In this document: in pieces, positions 13,001-29,450 of the stretch
How the letters are laid out: each line of letters starts with the position of its first letter
How positions within the stretch are numbered: the first letter of the stretch is position 1
NCBI GenBank assembly: GCA_030248295.1
Contig: JASANH010001440.1
Coordinates: 310,001-374,000, forward strand
Length of the DNA stretch: 64,000 bases
Direction: 5' to 3'
DNA from: Mesodorylaimus sp. YZB2_4
Lineage: Eukaryota; Nematoda; Enoplea; Dorylaimida; Dorylaimidae
Translations under genes and position numbers: made by a program
The notes under the pieces: model-generated
The model's input: the letters and a program-made list of their open reading frames with translations, nothing else
Told to the model about the DNA's origin: nothing
The model's database searches: none

Positions 13001-16000
13001 AAGACGCACTGTATGACAACCAACAAAAAACACTTACTTCTTTGACTTTTTCTGGAAATAAGCTGAGGTGTTGTGTCGAAATTTTTTCGATATAAGCGTG
13101 AAAAGACCATAATTTTTCTAGGTGATCTTTTGCTTCAGCCTGAGCGGAATGAATTTTTTGTAGCTCTTCCATCGCAGAATCCAAAAAATCAGCTCTTTTG
13201 GTCAAGGAATTTTTTTCAGTGTCCAAATATTGATTGAAAAAGCTTCGAATATTTCTAGTGAACAGTGTATTTTTTGAATTTTGTGGGTCGGCTTATCGTT
13301 GGGGAAATACCGCCCCTGGCCGAGTACATGAACTGAACGATTGTCCAGGTCATGTGCTCGTGTACACTACTAGTGCACGAAGTTTAGCTTGGGTATTTTT
13401 GACAGTTTTTAACAATTGCAGCAAGTGATGATGCAATGGGTCTACTGTACATACAAATTAGCTTTTTAACAGGAAATCTCGTGTGGTCGCGTCAAATCCT
13501 GTGCTTGGAAGTGATAAATAGTATTGGGAAAGCAGTCGAAAATAAACAGAACATGCTGTAAAGTCGTACTGTTTGTAGTGTTGGCTTTGATAACTTTTTA
13601 GTAGGTTTACAGGAAAAAAGCCATGTCCTTTTGGTGTTTTTAACATTTTCAGTTCATTTTTGCAACTTTTTTGTTACCTCCTTTTAATAATATACATTGT
13701 ACTGCAAGTACTGCAATAAGTTCTTGAGTTAGCCCCTTGACCGCACCGTCGCGTTGCCTGAGTGATCTGAAATCTACGTACCGCTGAAAATTTCTAAAAC
13801 TTTTTGAAGTCTGATTTGTTTAACCTGATGGCCATGCTCAGAATGTTGACTCAAGAGAGTTTATTTTCAGGGCCTCGATTTCCGTTGGTGCATGCAAAGC
13901 GACGCTGGTCTCTTAGCCCCTGACAGAGTCCTGTTTTTGAACGTGTCAACAAATGTGGCTTTAGAACGGCAAGGATTCGGCGAAGAACGTTACGAGAAGA
14001 CTGACTTTCAGTCCATAGTGTACGAACAGTATCAGAGATTGATGGACAGCGAGAAGAAATTGGGCAATGAATGGACGGTAAGGGGCCGTACAAATACGAC
14101 ATCGTACGCCGGGGGGAGGGGGTCCCTTAAAAAACGATCTTGTACGACGGGGGGGGTCAGGCCAAATACGACGTCGTTAATGCACTGGATATTCCAAGGT
14201 CATACTGCCGCCTGCACAGATGCTGATGGTCAGCAGGTCCTGCAATCGGTCCCAAACCTACCTAGACCCAGTGGGTTTCGGGTTGAGTTGAGTGTTACTG
14301 CATGTCCATGGGGATGGGGTTTAGTTTTGTGGACTAGTAAACCAGCATCGACCGACCCGCCGATCCGGGCCGGATCGGTTTGGAGGAACCGGCCCAAGCT
14401 GTAGGTCGGCCGGATCGGAATTTTGAGTTCCCGCCAAAATATCTTCTCTGGAGCCCAGTCATGTCTTCATGCAGGCAGCTAGGATCGACGCTTCAACCCA
14501 CTGGTTCTTATTTTCCATTATCCAGGAACGCCGATTCTGGCGCAGGATGCCCTCGGCGGTTATGCTCCAGCGGAGCAGCTCCAAGTCAGGCCGTCAGAGG
14601 GAGCCTGCCATGGGAGTTGATCGCCTCATACACTGCCGCACCCGCCATTATGACTGCTGGCTGGCAACTGGCAAAACCCATAGGAAATTAGGGTAGGTGG
14701 GGAGGCCCAGCCCGAAAACATTTAAAAGCTGTCCTCATACTGGCCACCTTCCACTCTAAGAAGTCAAGTCTAGAAGCGAAACGGGATATTGCAGGTGCTG
14801 TTTGACAGTAATAATTTGTGAAATTCTACGCTGTCGCCTCAGACAGCATGAGGCAGGAGACGATCACGTTAACTTAGTCCTAAAGTTCTCCTCCCCTGTC
14901 CGTTTTTGTCCGAAATCCGTCAGCCCCTTGTTCCTGACTGCTGGTGTCTGTTATCGATGGTTATCGAATGAAGAAACAATGCATCATGCCAGAAAACAAA
15001 TGAGTGGGCGCAATACAACGTTGGGTCGGGTGGATCGGGTCGGTTTGGTGACCTCACACCCGGGTCGGTCGATGCTGGCAGTAAATTCCCAGGCTGTATG
15101 CTTGGGTCAAAAAGCCAAACCCAGATAAACCCAATTTTTTTATCTCGGCAAATTACGCCTCCCGCGGATAAACTATAGAAAATATTTTTAGTGATATTTT
15201 TCTGATGGTAGAAGATTGTTGTTCGGGTTTTTGACATTTGGCTTTTCATTTATTCATTCATGCTTTTTTCTTATCCAAACATCCAGGCGCACTCAATGGA
15301 TAAGAAACAAAAGGCTTTAAAACATTAAAACTGAAGATATGTGGTAACAAAGTTGGGATTGGGTTGAATTCAATGTTTAAAAATTACGTGGGACTGAGTT
15401 TGAGGCGGATGTAGCCCTCGAAGATCACGCCTTCGGTCAGCCAGGGTGTGGTTGGGTTGGGTCGGGTCGGGTCAAATTTCAGATTCAATGCAGGACCTGC
15501 ACGCTACCCCTCTACAGTAAGTGGGTCTTTGCCAGGTATATACGAATGTACTTCAAAATTTTTTAACACGTTAGAAAATTTTATCTTTGTAATCTCAAAA
15601 ACCAATTCTGAATGGGAGATCAAAGTAAGAATCCCGTATACGCTCGCTACTTAAAAGGGAACATCGCCCATTACTTTACGAAACCAAAAGTTGTAGTTTG
15701 TACCTGGTGCAAAATGAAGCTCTGTGTAAAATATTAGAGGCGTCTGGCCGCTTGGTCAGCAGTAGTCAGCGCTTGAAGTCCGCCGGATATTTGAAGTTTT
15801 AAGTAGTGAGGAGCCCGAGAATTGAGAAAAAGAGGTCTTGTAACCAGCGCACCCAGGCGGCGGGAGATAGTCGAGACCGAAGTCTCTAGGCAAAAAGCTT
15901 CGACTGGAGGAAGGCAAGTCTCGCGACCATACCTGCCCTAGAAACATCAACCGGAGAGGTTGGCGTCCCAGCCAGGGGAGCGTATCGATTACTCCCAACC

Positions 16001-16977
16001 GCCAGGGATGCTAGTTATAGTCTTTCCAAATTGGATTTCTGGGCTTCAGGCTCCGAGTTTAAGCTTTTAAGACTCGGATTTGCTGTTTTTCCTCAAAAAA
16101 CCCAAAAAAGAGAAATTCAAAAGTTTCGCTGCACCAGACGCCTAATATTTTCCGCTGAGCTTTCTTTTGCGCCTCGGAACACATTAAAATTTTTGATTTT
16201 GTAAAGTTCGACTTGACGGTTGGCGATGTTCCCTTGTAGTTGATCAGTTTGAATTGCGCTCAGGCAGTCTTAAGTTCCAACAAATTTAATATTAGAAGCT
16301 GAGGGTGATGTTGGAATTGTTTCATCACAAATCTACTGGACGGGGGTGGGCTGTCCATACGACGTAGTTTTAGGCCGCTTTGAGGGGGTCTACAAAAAAA
16401 AAATTTTGTACGACAGGGGGGAGGGAGTTAAAAAATGCTCATTTACATACGACGTCGTATTCATATGGCCCTAAGTCCTGTTTGCCGACACAGTTTGCAG
16501 ATCTGGTTGGACATTCAGACTGATGCTTTTTGTGGTTTAACCTTTTTGTATTTTGAGCTTCCCGAGGATTGGGTCTTATTTACAAAAATTAAGATTTAGA
16601 AACCTTTCCAGGACAGGGCAGAGGCAAAAATGTAGCAAAATTAGCTAAGCTCGTGTGTCCACATAGTCCAGTTTAGCTAATTATGTATGGGGCTTCATTT
16701 TGACGAGTCCCTTTTTTGTTTATTAGCTTTTGCAAGGGTCTCAATTAAGAACTATCATAATCGCCGCAACCAGAGAACGGTTACAGACTAGAAATCGTTG
16801 ATGTCCTTAGAGTTTTCAGGTACGACGTGTCCCATTTGTTTCTCACATGGTTTTGTTTTAAAGATCATCAACGCGGACAAATCCAAGGAGGAAGTGCAAG
16901 AAGACATTCATCGAGAAGTGTTGGCAGTTATACAAGGACCCACCAAAACTGGAACATTCCGTAAACTATTCATTTGA
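7098..16977 (+). CDS. DTYMK: Thymidylate (dTMP) kinase, five exons
   Basis: dTMP kinase phosphorylates dTMP to dTDP with ATP, the step before dTTP. Exons: 7098-7281, 7718-7826, 7888-7975, 13871-14077 and 16864-16977; all introns are GT-AG, phases agree and they give 233 aa. The P-loop is FEGLDKSGKSSQ (family G-x-D-x-x-GKS/T-T/S-Q). Exon 2 has SIHLLFSSDRWE, exon 3 the VDRYAYSGIAFSSAK substrate/DRY motif, exon 4 the D-FRWCMQSDAGLLAPD segment and the LID-like region GFGEERYEKTDFQ. The ATG at 7098 is the first Met in frame; an N-terminal extension of about 30 residues precedes the P-loop. Intron 3 is 5.9 kb and hosts a gene on the other strand plus transposons; intron 4 (2.8 kb) is also repeat-filled. 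A transposon-like terminus touches the exon-4 splice donor, and a decayed copy of the exon-5 region lies downstream. Confidence 0.92.
8483..13249 (-). CDS. Unrecognised gene nested in thymidylate kinase intron 3 (3' exons)
   Basis: Two exons on the strand opposite to the host gene join in phase: about 13249-13038 (acceptor CACTAG, donor GAA/GTAAGT) and 9064-8483 (acceptor TTTTAG, stop at 8483), giving at least 260 residues. The first exon encodes an amphipathic, probably coiled-coil segment (KRADFLDSAMEELQKIHSAQ). The second starts DFDEICCSGKRVHDK, carries a bipartite basic run KRPHQNDGEKAAKRKKLD that looks like a nuclear localisation signal, then an all-helical C-terminus with HAWFLIGFAKLVKEYPKL. 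The start exon was not found; the frame hits a stop just upstream of the first exon, so more exons lie 5'. I do not recognise the family. The C-terminal helices have the general look of helical DNA-binding plasmid/phage proteins, but that is only an impression. Confidence 0.6.
9253..9330 (+). repeat. CGATAA motif array with hAT-like end CAGGTCCGACC
   Basis: Starts CAGGTCCGACCGATAA and continues with several CCGATAA/ATTATCGG copies in both orientations. The first 11 bases match the end of the MITE 500 bp downstream (CAGGTGCGACC) at 10 of 11 positions. No matching opposite end was found, so it is probably a truncated or very small element. Confidence 0.5.
9762..10280. mobile_element. hAT-like MITE with GATCCGG subterminal arrays and 8-bp target duplication
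   Basis: The ends are inverted: CCAGGTGCGACCGGA at the left and, reverse complemented, CCAAGTGCGACCGGA at the right. Immediately outside lies CTGAATTA on both sides (9754-9761 and 10281-10288), a perfect 8-bp target-site duplication. Both subterminal zones are packed with GATCCGG / CCGGATC copies around an AT-rich core with no coding capacity. 8-bp duplications and CAGG-type ends are typical of hAT elements. It sits in thymidylate kinase intron 3. Confidence 0.85.
10786..11010 (+). repeat. SINE family A copy
   Basis: Begins with a tRNA-like head (GGAGCTGCGATGGCTCAGTTGGTACAGCGG region, with a TGGCTCAGTTGG A-box). The body has words shared with the repeats at 15748-16010 and 25215-25395: CAAGTCTTGCGACTATACCT, GAAACATCAA and GTATCGATTACTC. 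Three diverged copies of one family in this window support a SINE. Confidence 0.6.
11030..11160 (-). repeat. SINE family B copy
   Basis: Minus strand shows GAGTGTTCGACTC (B-box) followed by CCGGTAAATCATTTCG, AAAATGTG and ACCATCGAGTGCGCATAA. The same series occurs in plus orientation at 40665-40800 and, more decayed, at 36885-37065. Confidence 0.6.
11137..11216. repeat. Two adjacent perfect 13-bp hairpins
   Basis: Arms 11137-11149 / 11168-11180 (GCCCGTAACTGCG) and 11181-11193 / 11204-11216 (GTAGCCCTCTGCC) are exact reverse complements. The second hairpin starts at the base after the first one ends. They overlap the head of the SINE-B copy and end 34 bp before the mariner. Confidence 0.85.
11251..12547 (-). 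mobile_element. Inactive mariner (Tc1/mariner) element
   Basis: Terminal inverted repeats of 27 bp (11251-11277 and 12521-12547, starting CACGG and ending CATACAA) differ at two positions, and the 1297-bp length is typical of mariner. A TA target dinucleotide survives only at the right. The minus strand contains a decayed transposase in shifted frames: TMVWGAMS, then VFQQDS (family FQQDNA), then WPHLNPEDFRVWAISEG and KQHRIIDSLKRQLVHEWEE near the C-terminus. Several frameshifts make it dead. It lies within thymidylate kinase intron 3. Confidence 0.85.
14079..14182 (+). repeat. MITE end at the thymidylate kinase exon-4 donor
   Basis: From the second base of the intron the sequence reads TAAGGGGCCGTACAAATACG, then ATACGACATCGTACG, G-runs, TTGTACGACGGGG and AAATACGACGTCG. 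A diverged inverted counterpart is at 16352-16474. The two could be separate small MITEs or the two ends of one 2.4-kb element occupying intron 4. Confidence 0.55.
14270..15480. repeat. Region with GGGTCGGGT / CCGGATCGG motif clusters
   Basis: Clusters of GGGTCGGGT and GGCCGGATCGG occur near 14340-14420, 15025-15075 and 15445-15475 in thymidylate kinase intron 4. They resemble the subterminal arrays of other elements here. I could not define clean ends, so the interval is approximate. Confidence 0.35.
15748..16010 (+). repeat. SINE family A copy
   Basis: Body words CAAGTCTCGCGACCATACCT, GCCCTAGAAACATCAACCGG, GGCGTCCCAGCCAGGGGAG and GTATCGATTACTC match the copies at 10786-11010 and 25215-25395. 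A tRNA-like head is only weakly recognisable at the left. Confidence 0.6.
16352..16474 (-). repeat. MITE end, inverted partner of 14079-14182
   Basis: Read on the minus strand it begins TTAGGGCCATATGAATACG and continues ACGTCGTATG, then C/T-runs and TGTCGTACAAAA. This is the same order of words as the element at the exon-4 donor but inverted. Confidence 0.55.
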
Positions 16978-17245
16978 AGTATAAGTACGTAGTCCACGAT
17001 TCCTGCACACGATTTTCTCATATTTCTCTTATGGGCAGGTTGTTGTTCATGTCGTTTTGTCACTTTTGCTCTTTTCTCACGATTTGACCAAACGTATTTT
17101 GTATATGATTAGTGGAACACATACTCAGCTGTGTGTGGGGTGTGTGCGCTGGCTGCCTGACATATGTGCGCGGCGACGTCATCTCGCTCGTCTCCTATTG
17201 GATTTCTAGTTTCCACATGTCTCCTCTTCGAGCAGCCAGCGACCG

Positions 17246-17350
17246 ACGTCGGCTTAGCCGAGTGGTTACTTCGATTGACAAGTTTCTTTCCCGGAACAAT
17301 TGTGGCGGGAGATCGACACCCGCAGTACCACTGGCGCAGTCCGACGTTTT
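17246..17350 (+). repeat. SINE family C copy 1
   Basis: tRNA-like head CGGCTTAGCCGAGTGGTTAC plus a tail CAGTACCACTGGCGCAGTCC followed by GACGTTTTTG. It matches the copy 1.1 kb downstream at both ends while the middle differs. Confidence 0.6.
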
Positions 17351-17756
17351 TGATTTGTGATTACTCGTCTATAAATGCGAGTTATTTTTTTCCGTTTGCA
17401 CAAAATGTGCTGGATGATCGATGGTGCGATATGCAGGGGCAGTGGATAGGCATGGCAGTTGGATGGGGTTTCACAAGCAGAAAGTTATTACACTTACACT
17501 TAAGTAGAACAGTTATTGTTAGATTTCTACGTACAAGTGGCACTAGTGGAGTCACAATGGAGCGCAGGTCAAGGAGGTAATCACGATCAGTCTCTGCCAG
17601 AAGAGCGACGGTATGGGACTTGCGATATAGTGAGCAGCCTTTAGCACAGATCTGATACCTCGATGTCTGACGAGGGAACCTATCTGACTCCCTATGCCCT
17701 ATCTACCTATCACGAGGGCCCTAGGTCCCCTCGTGAGATGGGGTGCTTATAGACCA

Positions 17757-17865
17757 CAAATCGAAGATGCCCTAAGATTTTTCAGGTAAGGCATGCCTTA
17801 TGTGTTTCTCACGAAGTTCTGTTTGTGATCATCAACGCCAGAAAATCGGGAGAGGGCACATGCAG
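17757..17865 (+). pseudogene. Decayed duplicate of the thymidylate kinase exon-5 region
   Basis: About 100 bases align with 16786-16890, including the intron end and the first codons of exon 5: both have TTTTCAGGTA, TGTTTCTCAC and GATCATCAACGC. In the copy the acceptor AAAG has become TGTG and the downstream codons have drifted, so it cannot act as an exon. Confidence 0.7.
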
Positions 17866-18339
17866 CAATGGCGCATCTAATTCTATTCAACTGTATGCAC
17901 AATTAACAAAGATCATTGTTTACACAGTGCATACTTAAAATTTATTTTACTCATTCATGTTCACGAATCGCATCTGAAGCAATCAGTTGTGCTCACATGA
18001 GAGTTGCAGCTGATCATATAGTAACTTCATCGCTCTAATGATTGGCATTGACCTGGAGAGCCCAGCCAAGAGCAAGGCAGGATCACTCTGATTACCGGTT
18101 ACGTAAGCTTGCTCGCAAACTCATACTTTGTGATGTATTTTCATAGCACCTCCCATCCCAACACTAAATGTTTTCCGTTCCAGCTGTTCGCCAACTTACT
18201 TGGCCACGCAATTCCCGCACGTATCCTAGCCACCACACCTTATCGAAACCTTTCGGCAGCCACCTTTTGGATCAATACGTCAACGCGCACTACAGCGCAG
18301 CACTGTGATAAAGAGTTTGTTTGCTCCTTCTGGCCAGCG

Positions 18340-18450
18340 TTGGCATAGCCGAGTGGTTACTTCGTTCGTAGTGTATTGGTAACACAACTGTTTATGACAC
18401 AGTAGAAGCGGGTTCGAATCCTGCCAGTACCACTGGCGCAGTCTAACGTT
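18340..18450 (+). repeat. SINE family C copy 2
   Basis: TGGCATAGCCGAGTGGTTAC is an A-box and GGGTTCGAATCC a perfect B-box, followed by CAGTACCACTGGCGCAGTC as in copy 1. The seven bases before the A-box do not pair with those after the T-arm, so it is a SINE and not a tRNA gene. Confidence 0.65.
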
Positions 18451-19169
18451 TTTGCATTCATTCAGCACTGTGTAATGCGGCTGGCGACATGTGTCACCCA
18501 GAATAAAGCAGCTGCTTTTGTGTTTGGATTAGATTAAATCATCACCAGTTCGACTCAACCGAAAGCAGGCTTACGATAATCGAACAAATTGCATGTTTTT
18601 CGAAGCTGCGCCCTACTGTAGCTTCCTCACAGCAAACGTCCTTTCTTCCTCGTTGGGGTATTGTTTTGTTAGTATCGAAGATTTATGGAGCAGCTGGTTC
18701 ACGTGTCCGCCCTGTTGTAATTTTAAGGGTAACCAACAAGCAGACTTTTCAAGACTGTTAGGAATGTACGAGGCTTCAGTTTTGTTGGCCCAGTCATTGA
18801 CGCATTAGCGTCAGCGTCTGGAAATCTAACAGCAACACTTCCATCAAAGACCAGGCGGTTGAGAAATGCTGGGTGTTGCGAGGTCTAGGTGCAGATTCGG
18901 GTGCATATTTTCAGGGCTGACGTGATGCTTTGTTATTTAGGCCTTTCTAAACTTGGACGACCATTAATTGTGACTTGTTTCGACTAGTTCCTCCTCTACT
19001 GTAGTCGTCGATCGTGTCCATAAAACTTCGTCACCAGTCACACTTTTGCCTCCGACTGGTGCGGCCGCTCCAGATTCACTTCTACTTCTCCAAGAAGAAG
19101 ACATTTGGTGAATTTCGTACTGACGAAAAACCGTACTTTTGCAAGACTGAAAACGCAAAGACACCGAAT

Positions 19170-20117
19170 ATGCTTTTGAATTATTGCATCGCTCTTTTAT
19201 TTCTACTTTCGAATTTCGGTGGAACATTTGGTGCAAAATGTGTCGCGCATTTTTGCCGCCGTGAATGCGAAATAGTGGCTTGTAGAGATGTCAACCTGAC
19301 CGAAACAACGATGACAGAGCTCTTGCAAAGAACTCCTATTCAAGACCGTCATCACGAGTCGACTTTTTACAACTTCTCTCAAATCGCCCCTTTTCTCAAA
19401 AGTTTCCTTATTTTTGCGCGTGGTGGAAACGTGACATTCGAAGAAAGCACGTTCTCCTCGTTGCGAAATCTGGAAGTCTTCAAAATCGAGTGCGATCGGA
19501 TGGATCCAACAATACGCGTTCCTTTGACAATACCACCAACCGCGCTCCAGCATAATCTCAAACTCAAGTACTTCGATGCTGAATCTGTGACCCTGGCCGA
19601 GGATACCATTCAAGCCCTTCGATCGGTCAAAGACAGGCTCAACGAATTGACACTGGAATTCTGCGAGCCAGCAAATCGCTTATTTTCAGTTTTAGCGGAA
19701 TTCACAAATTTGACCATGCTCGAGATTGATGGCCTTTGCGACAATGAACCATTTCCACCAGCGTCTAATCTAAAGTCAGCAGCCACACTGAAAAAATTCA
19801 CTCTGCGCCGTTGTTGGATGCCCACCATCGTCAGGCAGCAGTTTCGCGGCTTGGCCAATTTGAAATCTCTGGCCATTTACAACAGCAATGTGACGCGAAT
19901 CGAAGAAGGCTCTTTTGACGACTTGATTAGCTTGAACAACCTTTTTTTGGAGGACAATTTTATCGAAAGCTTACCACCAAACTTGTTTCAAAACAATAAG
20001 CAGTTGAGTCATGTTCGCTTTGTGAACAAAAAAAGGATCACTAACTTTTCTCGCAACAATTTCACCCACGTCAAAAAATTTGAAAAGTTAGATTTCATCC
20101 TTTTACCTCCAGAATAG
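19170..20117 (+). CDS. Secreted leucine-rich-repeat protein, intronless (paralogue 1)
   Basis: A 315-aa protein starting at the Met that opens a signal peptide (MLLNYCIALLFLLSNFGGTF); frame upstream of it is open but lacks a good secretion signal. A Cys-rich N-cap (CVAHFCRRECEIVAC) is followed by about 24-residue LRR units with F-x-x-L-x-N-L-x-x-F/L (for example STFSSLRNLEVFKI, SFDDLISLNNLFLEDNFIESLPPNLF). Several N-x-S/T sites occur (NFS, NVT, NLT). There is no second membrane span or GPI tail, so it is probably secreted. Two relatives lie on the other strand at 35.0-35.8 and 37.5-38.5 kb; all three share the AEDTIQALR and NNFTHVKKFE-type motifs. No specific ligand or pathway can be given. 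Confidence 0.8.
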   Translation: MLLNYCIALLFLLSNFGGTFGAKCVAHFCRRECEIVACRDVNLTETTMTELLQRTPIQDRHHESTFYNFSQIAPFLKSFLIFARGGNVTFEESTFSSLRNLEVFKIECDRMDPTIRVPLTIPPTALQHNLKLKYFDAESVTLAEDTIQALRSVKDRLNELTLEFCEPANRLFSVLAEFTNLTMLEIDGLCDNEPFPPASNLKSAATLKKFTLRRCWMPTIVRQQFRGLANLKSLAIYNSNVTRIEEGSFDDLISLNNLFLEDNFIESLPPNLFQNNKQLSHVRFVNKKRITNFSRNNFTHVKKFEKLDFILLPPE

Positions 20118-22970
20118 TTTCATTTTCTTAAGCTCAACTGGAGTAGGAAGCTTACATACAGTAGATTCGATTCAGCAGGTGCTTTTGTTCATTGAAGATT
20201 GGCCCCACTTAGTTCCGTAGAGATTTTACGAGATACAGTATGCACCGTTATTGGGCGATAGTAAATTTGTTCTACGAACAAGTAAAGAGGAAAGAATGCA
20301 TACGCAAATACCATATGCACTGTATAGCTCAATTAAAGGAAGACTCTTTCGGATTCCAGAGAGCACTACAGATAAGACTATATCAGCGGAATCTTGCATC
20401 AGTACTGTTGGATTGGTTTTGTAATAGGCGTGTAAGCCTTGTCGGCACTGGTTCGAGGAGCTGATCTGTCTCTCCCAGGTCAGGCCGAGTGACTGGTTTG
20501 GTTTGCAGTGTGATGGGTTTTGGGTGGTGGTAACTTGTATCTGAATTGCACTCGGCGATCTGGACTTAAGACCATCAGAACCTCTGTCAAAACCGATACG
20601 TGCAGCCGCCCTCCAAGTTTGGTTTACACAGCCCGTGTAGGTGATTGATAAATTAACGGTACACGAGGTGTCGTGCGCTACGTGGGTTCGTCCGTGTGGC
20701 TAAGGCCATCCACCGGCTTGTCATACTTCGTCAGAGTGTGATGAAGTTGGATGGGTTGTGACCTACAGACCTAACCACACCACACTCAATGCTGCTTACC
20801 CAAAAAGCGTTGATATGGCTGATACCAAACGTCACGACGGGCACCAGCGGTGCGTGCCATTGACTGACTACCGGAACGAATTATGCGAATACCTGGTTTT
20901 TCTTTTTTTTTACTTTTCGTAGCCCGTTTTTGCCTCCAGCCAGCCAGCAGTCAACCTTCTTAGCAGGGCTGTGCGGGGACCGGCACACACAGCAGCACCT
21001 CAGTGTCTCCACTAGGAGCACTCTACACGAGAAGATCCTGGACTGCACACCGACTTCCTCGGACAATGGCGGGCTTTGAACCGTGTCGGTGTTGTTTGTC
21101 TCCTCCTTTGGCTTCCGCCCCTCCGCTCGGAGCACCTCGGCGGTACCGAGTGAGTCACCCACGGCCTGGCGTGCAAGGTCAGCGAGGGTTTATGGTTCGC
21201 AAGCCGACCTCCATCACCGGGATCGAACCCGGGACGAGTCCAGCCACTCACTCCCAAGCAAGAGACGAATGCCGAACCGCTGCACAACCGCGGCCGCGTT
21301 TGTGTTGTTCTTGCTCTCATTGTCAGCAATTGCTACGTAGCTTCAAGTATTACTTAAAAGGATACAAGTAAAGCATATGCTCTCGATTCGCACCGACGAA
21401 TGCCGAATCGCTGCACCACCGCGGCCGCCATAACGAGCTGGTTGATGAAGACTTAATATAAGCAATAGACGTACAATGGCTGAACTGATAAATGAACAGA
21501 CGCTCCTATGTACAGCCTTCCTAAGACACATGACTGGTAAGAACTGGTCTATCTGAACAAATATGCACACTAAGAAAGAGGTCGAAATCAGTGGTGCAGG
21601 TAAAGTGACATAATGCAAAATAGGCACAGCATGGGCCCTCGCCTAATTAAACATGGCAAACTGGACCTACTCTAATGCGCGAGGATCCATTCGAGATTAA
21701 GGCCTGGTACTGTGCTTGTCAACGTAGTGATTGTTAAAAGAAAAATGCGCGGCAGAATTCAACTTCAAATACCTTTATCACACAAGGATAGGCGAAGGAT
21801 TTCAGTTTTCTGCAATGACTCCACCTGAATTCTCTCATTGCTGTAGATGATAATAAGATTTGAAAGAAGCCAGAAAACTATGATGGTGTCCAGTAACTGG
21901 TTTATCTATCGGTCGTGGGCTGGTTCTGCAGTGTTCGAGGACGCCTTCGCGGGGAAATGGCCCTCGACAATCGGCTGATTGGGGTGAATCAGCGGAGGAG
22001 GTAGAGTCGAAATCCCTTAGCCCTTCACTGCTGCCATAGCTTGCGATACTTTGGATACGACTGCCGAGTACCCATGCTAGCTACAGTAACTATGTAATGT
22101 AGGTAGTCACCAATGAGTGATTGCCGAATGGAAAATGGAAATTTTAAAAGAAATTTAGAATGTCTACAGCTGGCATGCCACTGAAAAAACTCGCAGAGCT
22201 CAAAGTATTATTCGATGCGATGTGACACTTTTTTGGTGAATTAAAAATGTGAAAAAGTCCCCGATAACGTCGCATCGCAAGCCTGCTGCTAGGACTGAAA
22301 GCGAGGTGGACTCAATTAAAGGTTTGTGATATAAAGGGGCAAAGGTAGAAGCTGTGGTCCTAGCCACCCCGAAAAGTTTTCAGTTTCTGCCAACTGACAG
22401 AAATGTCAAACAAGATCAGGCGAAACCACTCGTTTGGAATACGCTAAGAGGTATAGAGAGAACCGAGTAAACCACAGTAGCCCTGGTTTGAAGTTTCTTT
22501 TTAAGTGTTTTCCTCTACCGATGTGTGCGGTGCATATTCGACTCATTATACAGCAAGTCAAATGAGCACGCACAGATCAATTGCCGTATGTGCTGTGTCC
22601 CATCAACCTCGAATGCGCATTTACCTCTCTACATTTGGGAACTTGATGAAACATGAGCATAACATTTACCATTTGAGGGCATGTCATGCACATTTGCAGG
22701 AGAGTGCTCGAAAGTTGGATAAGGAACAGTAAAATTGTAGGAAATTTTGCTTTTTTAAGGCACTGTAGTTGGAACTGCCTCTAAAATATTTTCCAGGATG
22801 ATCGAAGCAGCTTCACTAAAATTCAATCTCATTATAAGGGCAATGATTTTTATTTCGGGGGAAGCTCGATCAGCCCCCTCGATCAGACGAAGCTGATCGG
22901 GAGGTTTGATCAGAGTCGTCAAACCAGAAACTCAGCAATCTTTGGCTACAGCAATCGAACACAAAACTTT
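20118..22970. other. Spacer, no gene seen
   Basis: Holds SINE family D remnants (21206-21434). A short run of GATCAG in both orientations occurs near 22865-22915. Open frames here are short and shadow the SINE. Confidence 0.5.
21206..21434 (-). repeat. SINE family D, two heads
   Basis: Minus strand of 21206-21300 reads GCGGCCGCGGTTGTGCAGCG, GGTTCGGCATTCGTCTC and a B-box GGGTTCGATCCC. A second truncated head at 21386-21434 repeats GCGGCCGCGGTGGTGCAGCG and ATTCGGCATTCGTC. Spacing between boxes is wider than in a true tRNA. Confidence 0.6.

Positions 22971-29450
<6,480 letters not shown>

Larger units (their letters stand above)
16978..19169. other. Spacer between thymidylate kinase and the LRR gene
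   Basis: Contains the exon-5 duplicate and two copies of SINE family C. Short open frames here match nothing I know. An imperfect palindrome (CACGAGGG...CCCTCGTG) lies near 17710-17740. No other gene seen. Confidence 0.5.

Noticed and set aside
14079..16474. One intact 2.4-kb transposon filling intron 4
   Set aside because: Ends are inverted and similar, but no matching target duplication and no transposase were found; kept as two separate repeat entries.
18340..18435. Possible tRNA gene (good A- and B-boxes)
   Set aside because: The bases that should form the acceptor stem do not pair once the T-arm is placed, and a second copy with a different middle shares the tail; it is a SINE.
19014..19169. 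N-terminal extension of the LRR gene
   Set aside because: It would bury the signal peptide; the paralogues start at the equivalent Met.
20881..21371. Several overlapping frames of about 100 codons on both strands
   Set aside because: They translate the GC-rich SINE-D region and match nothing.
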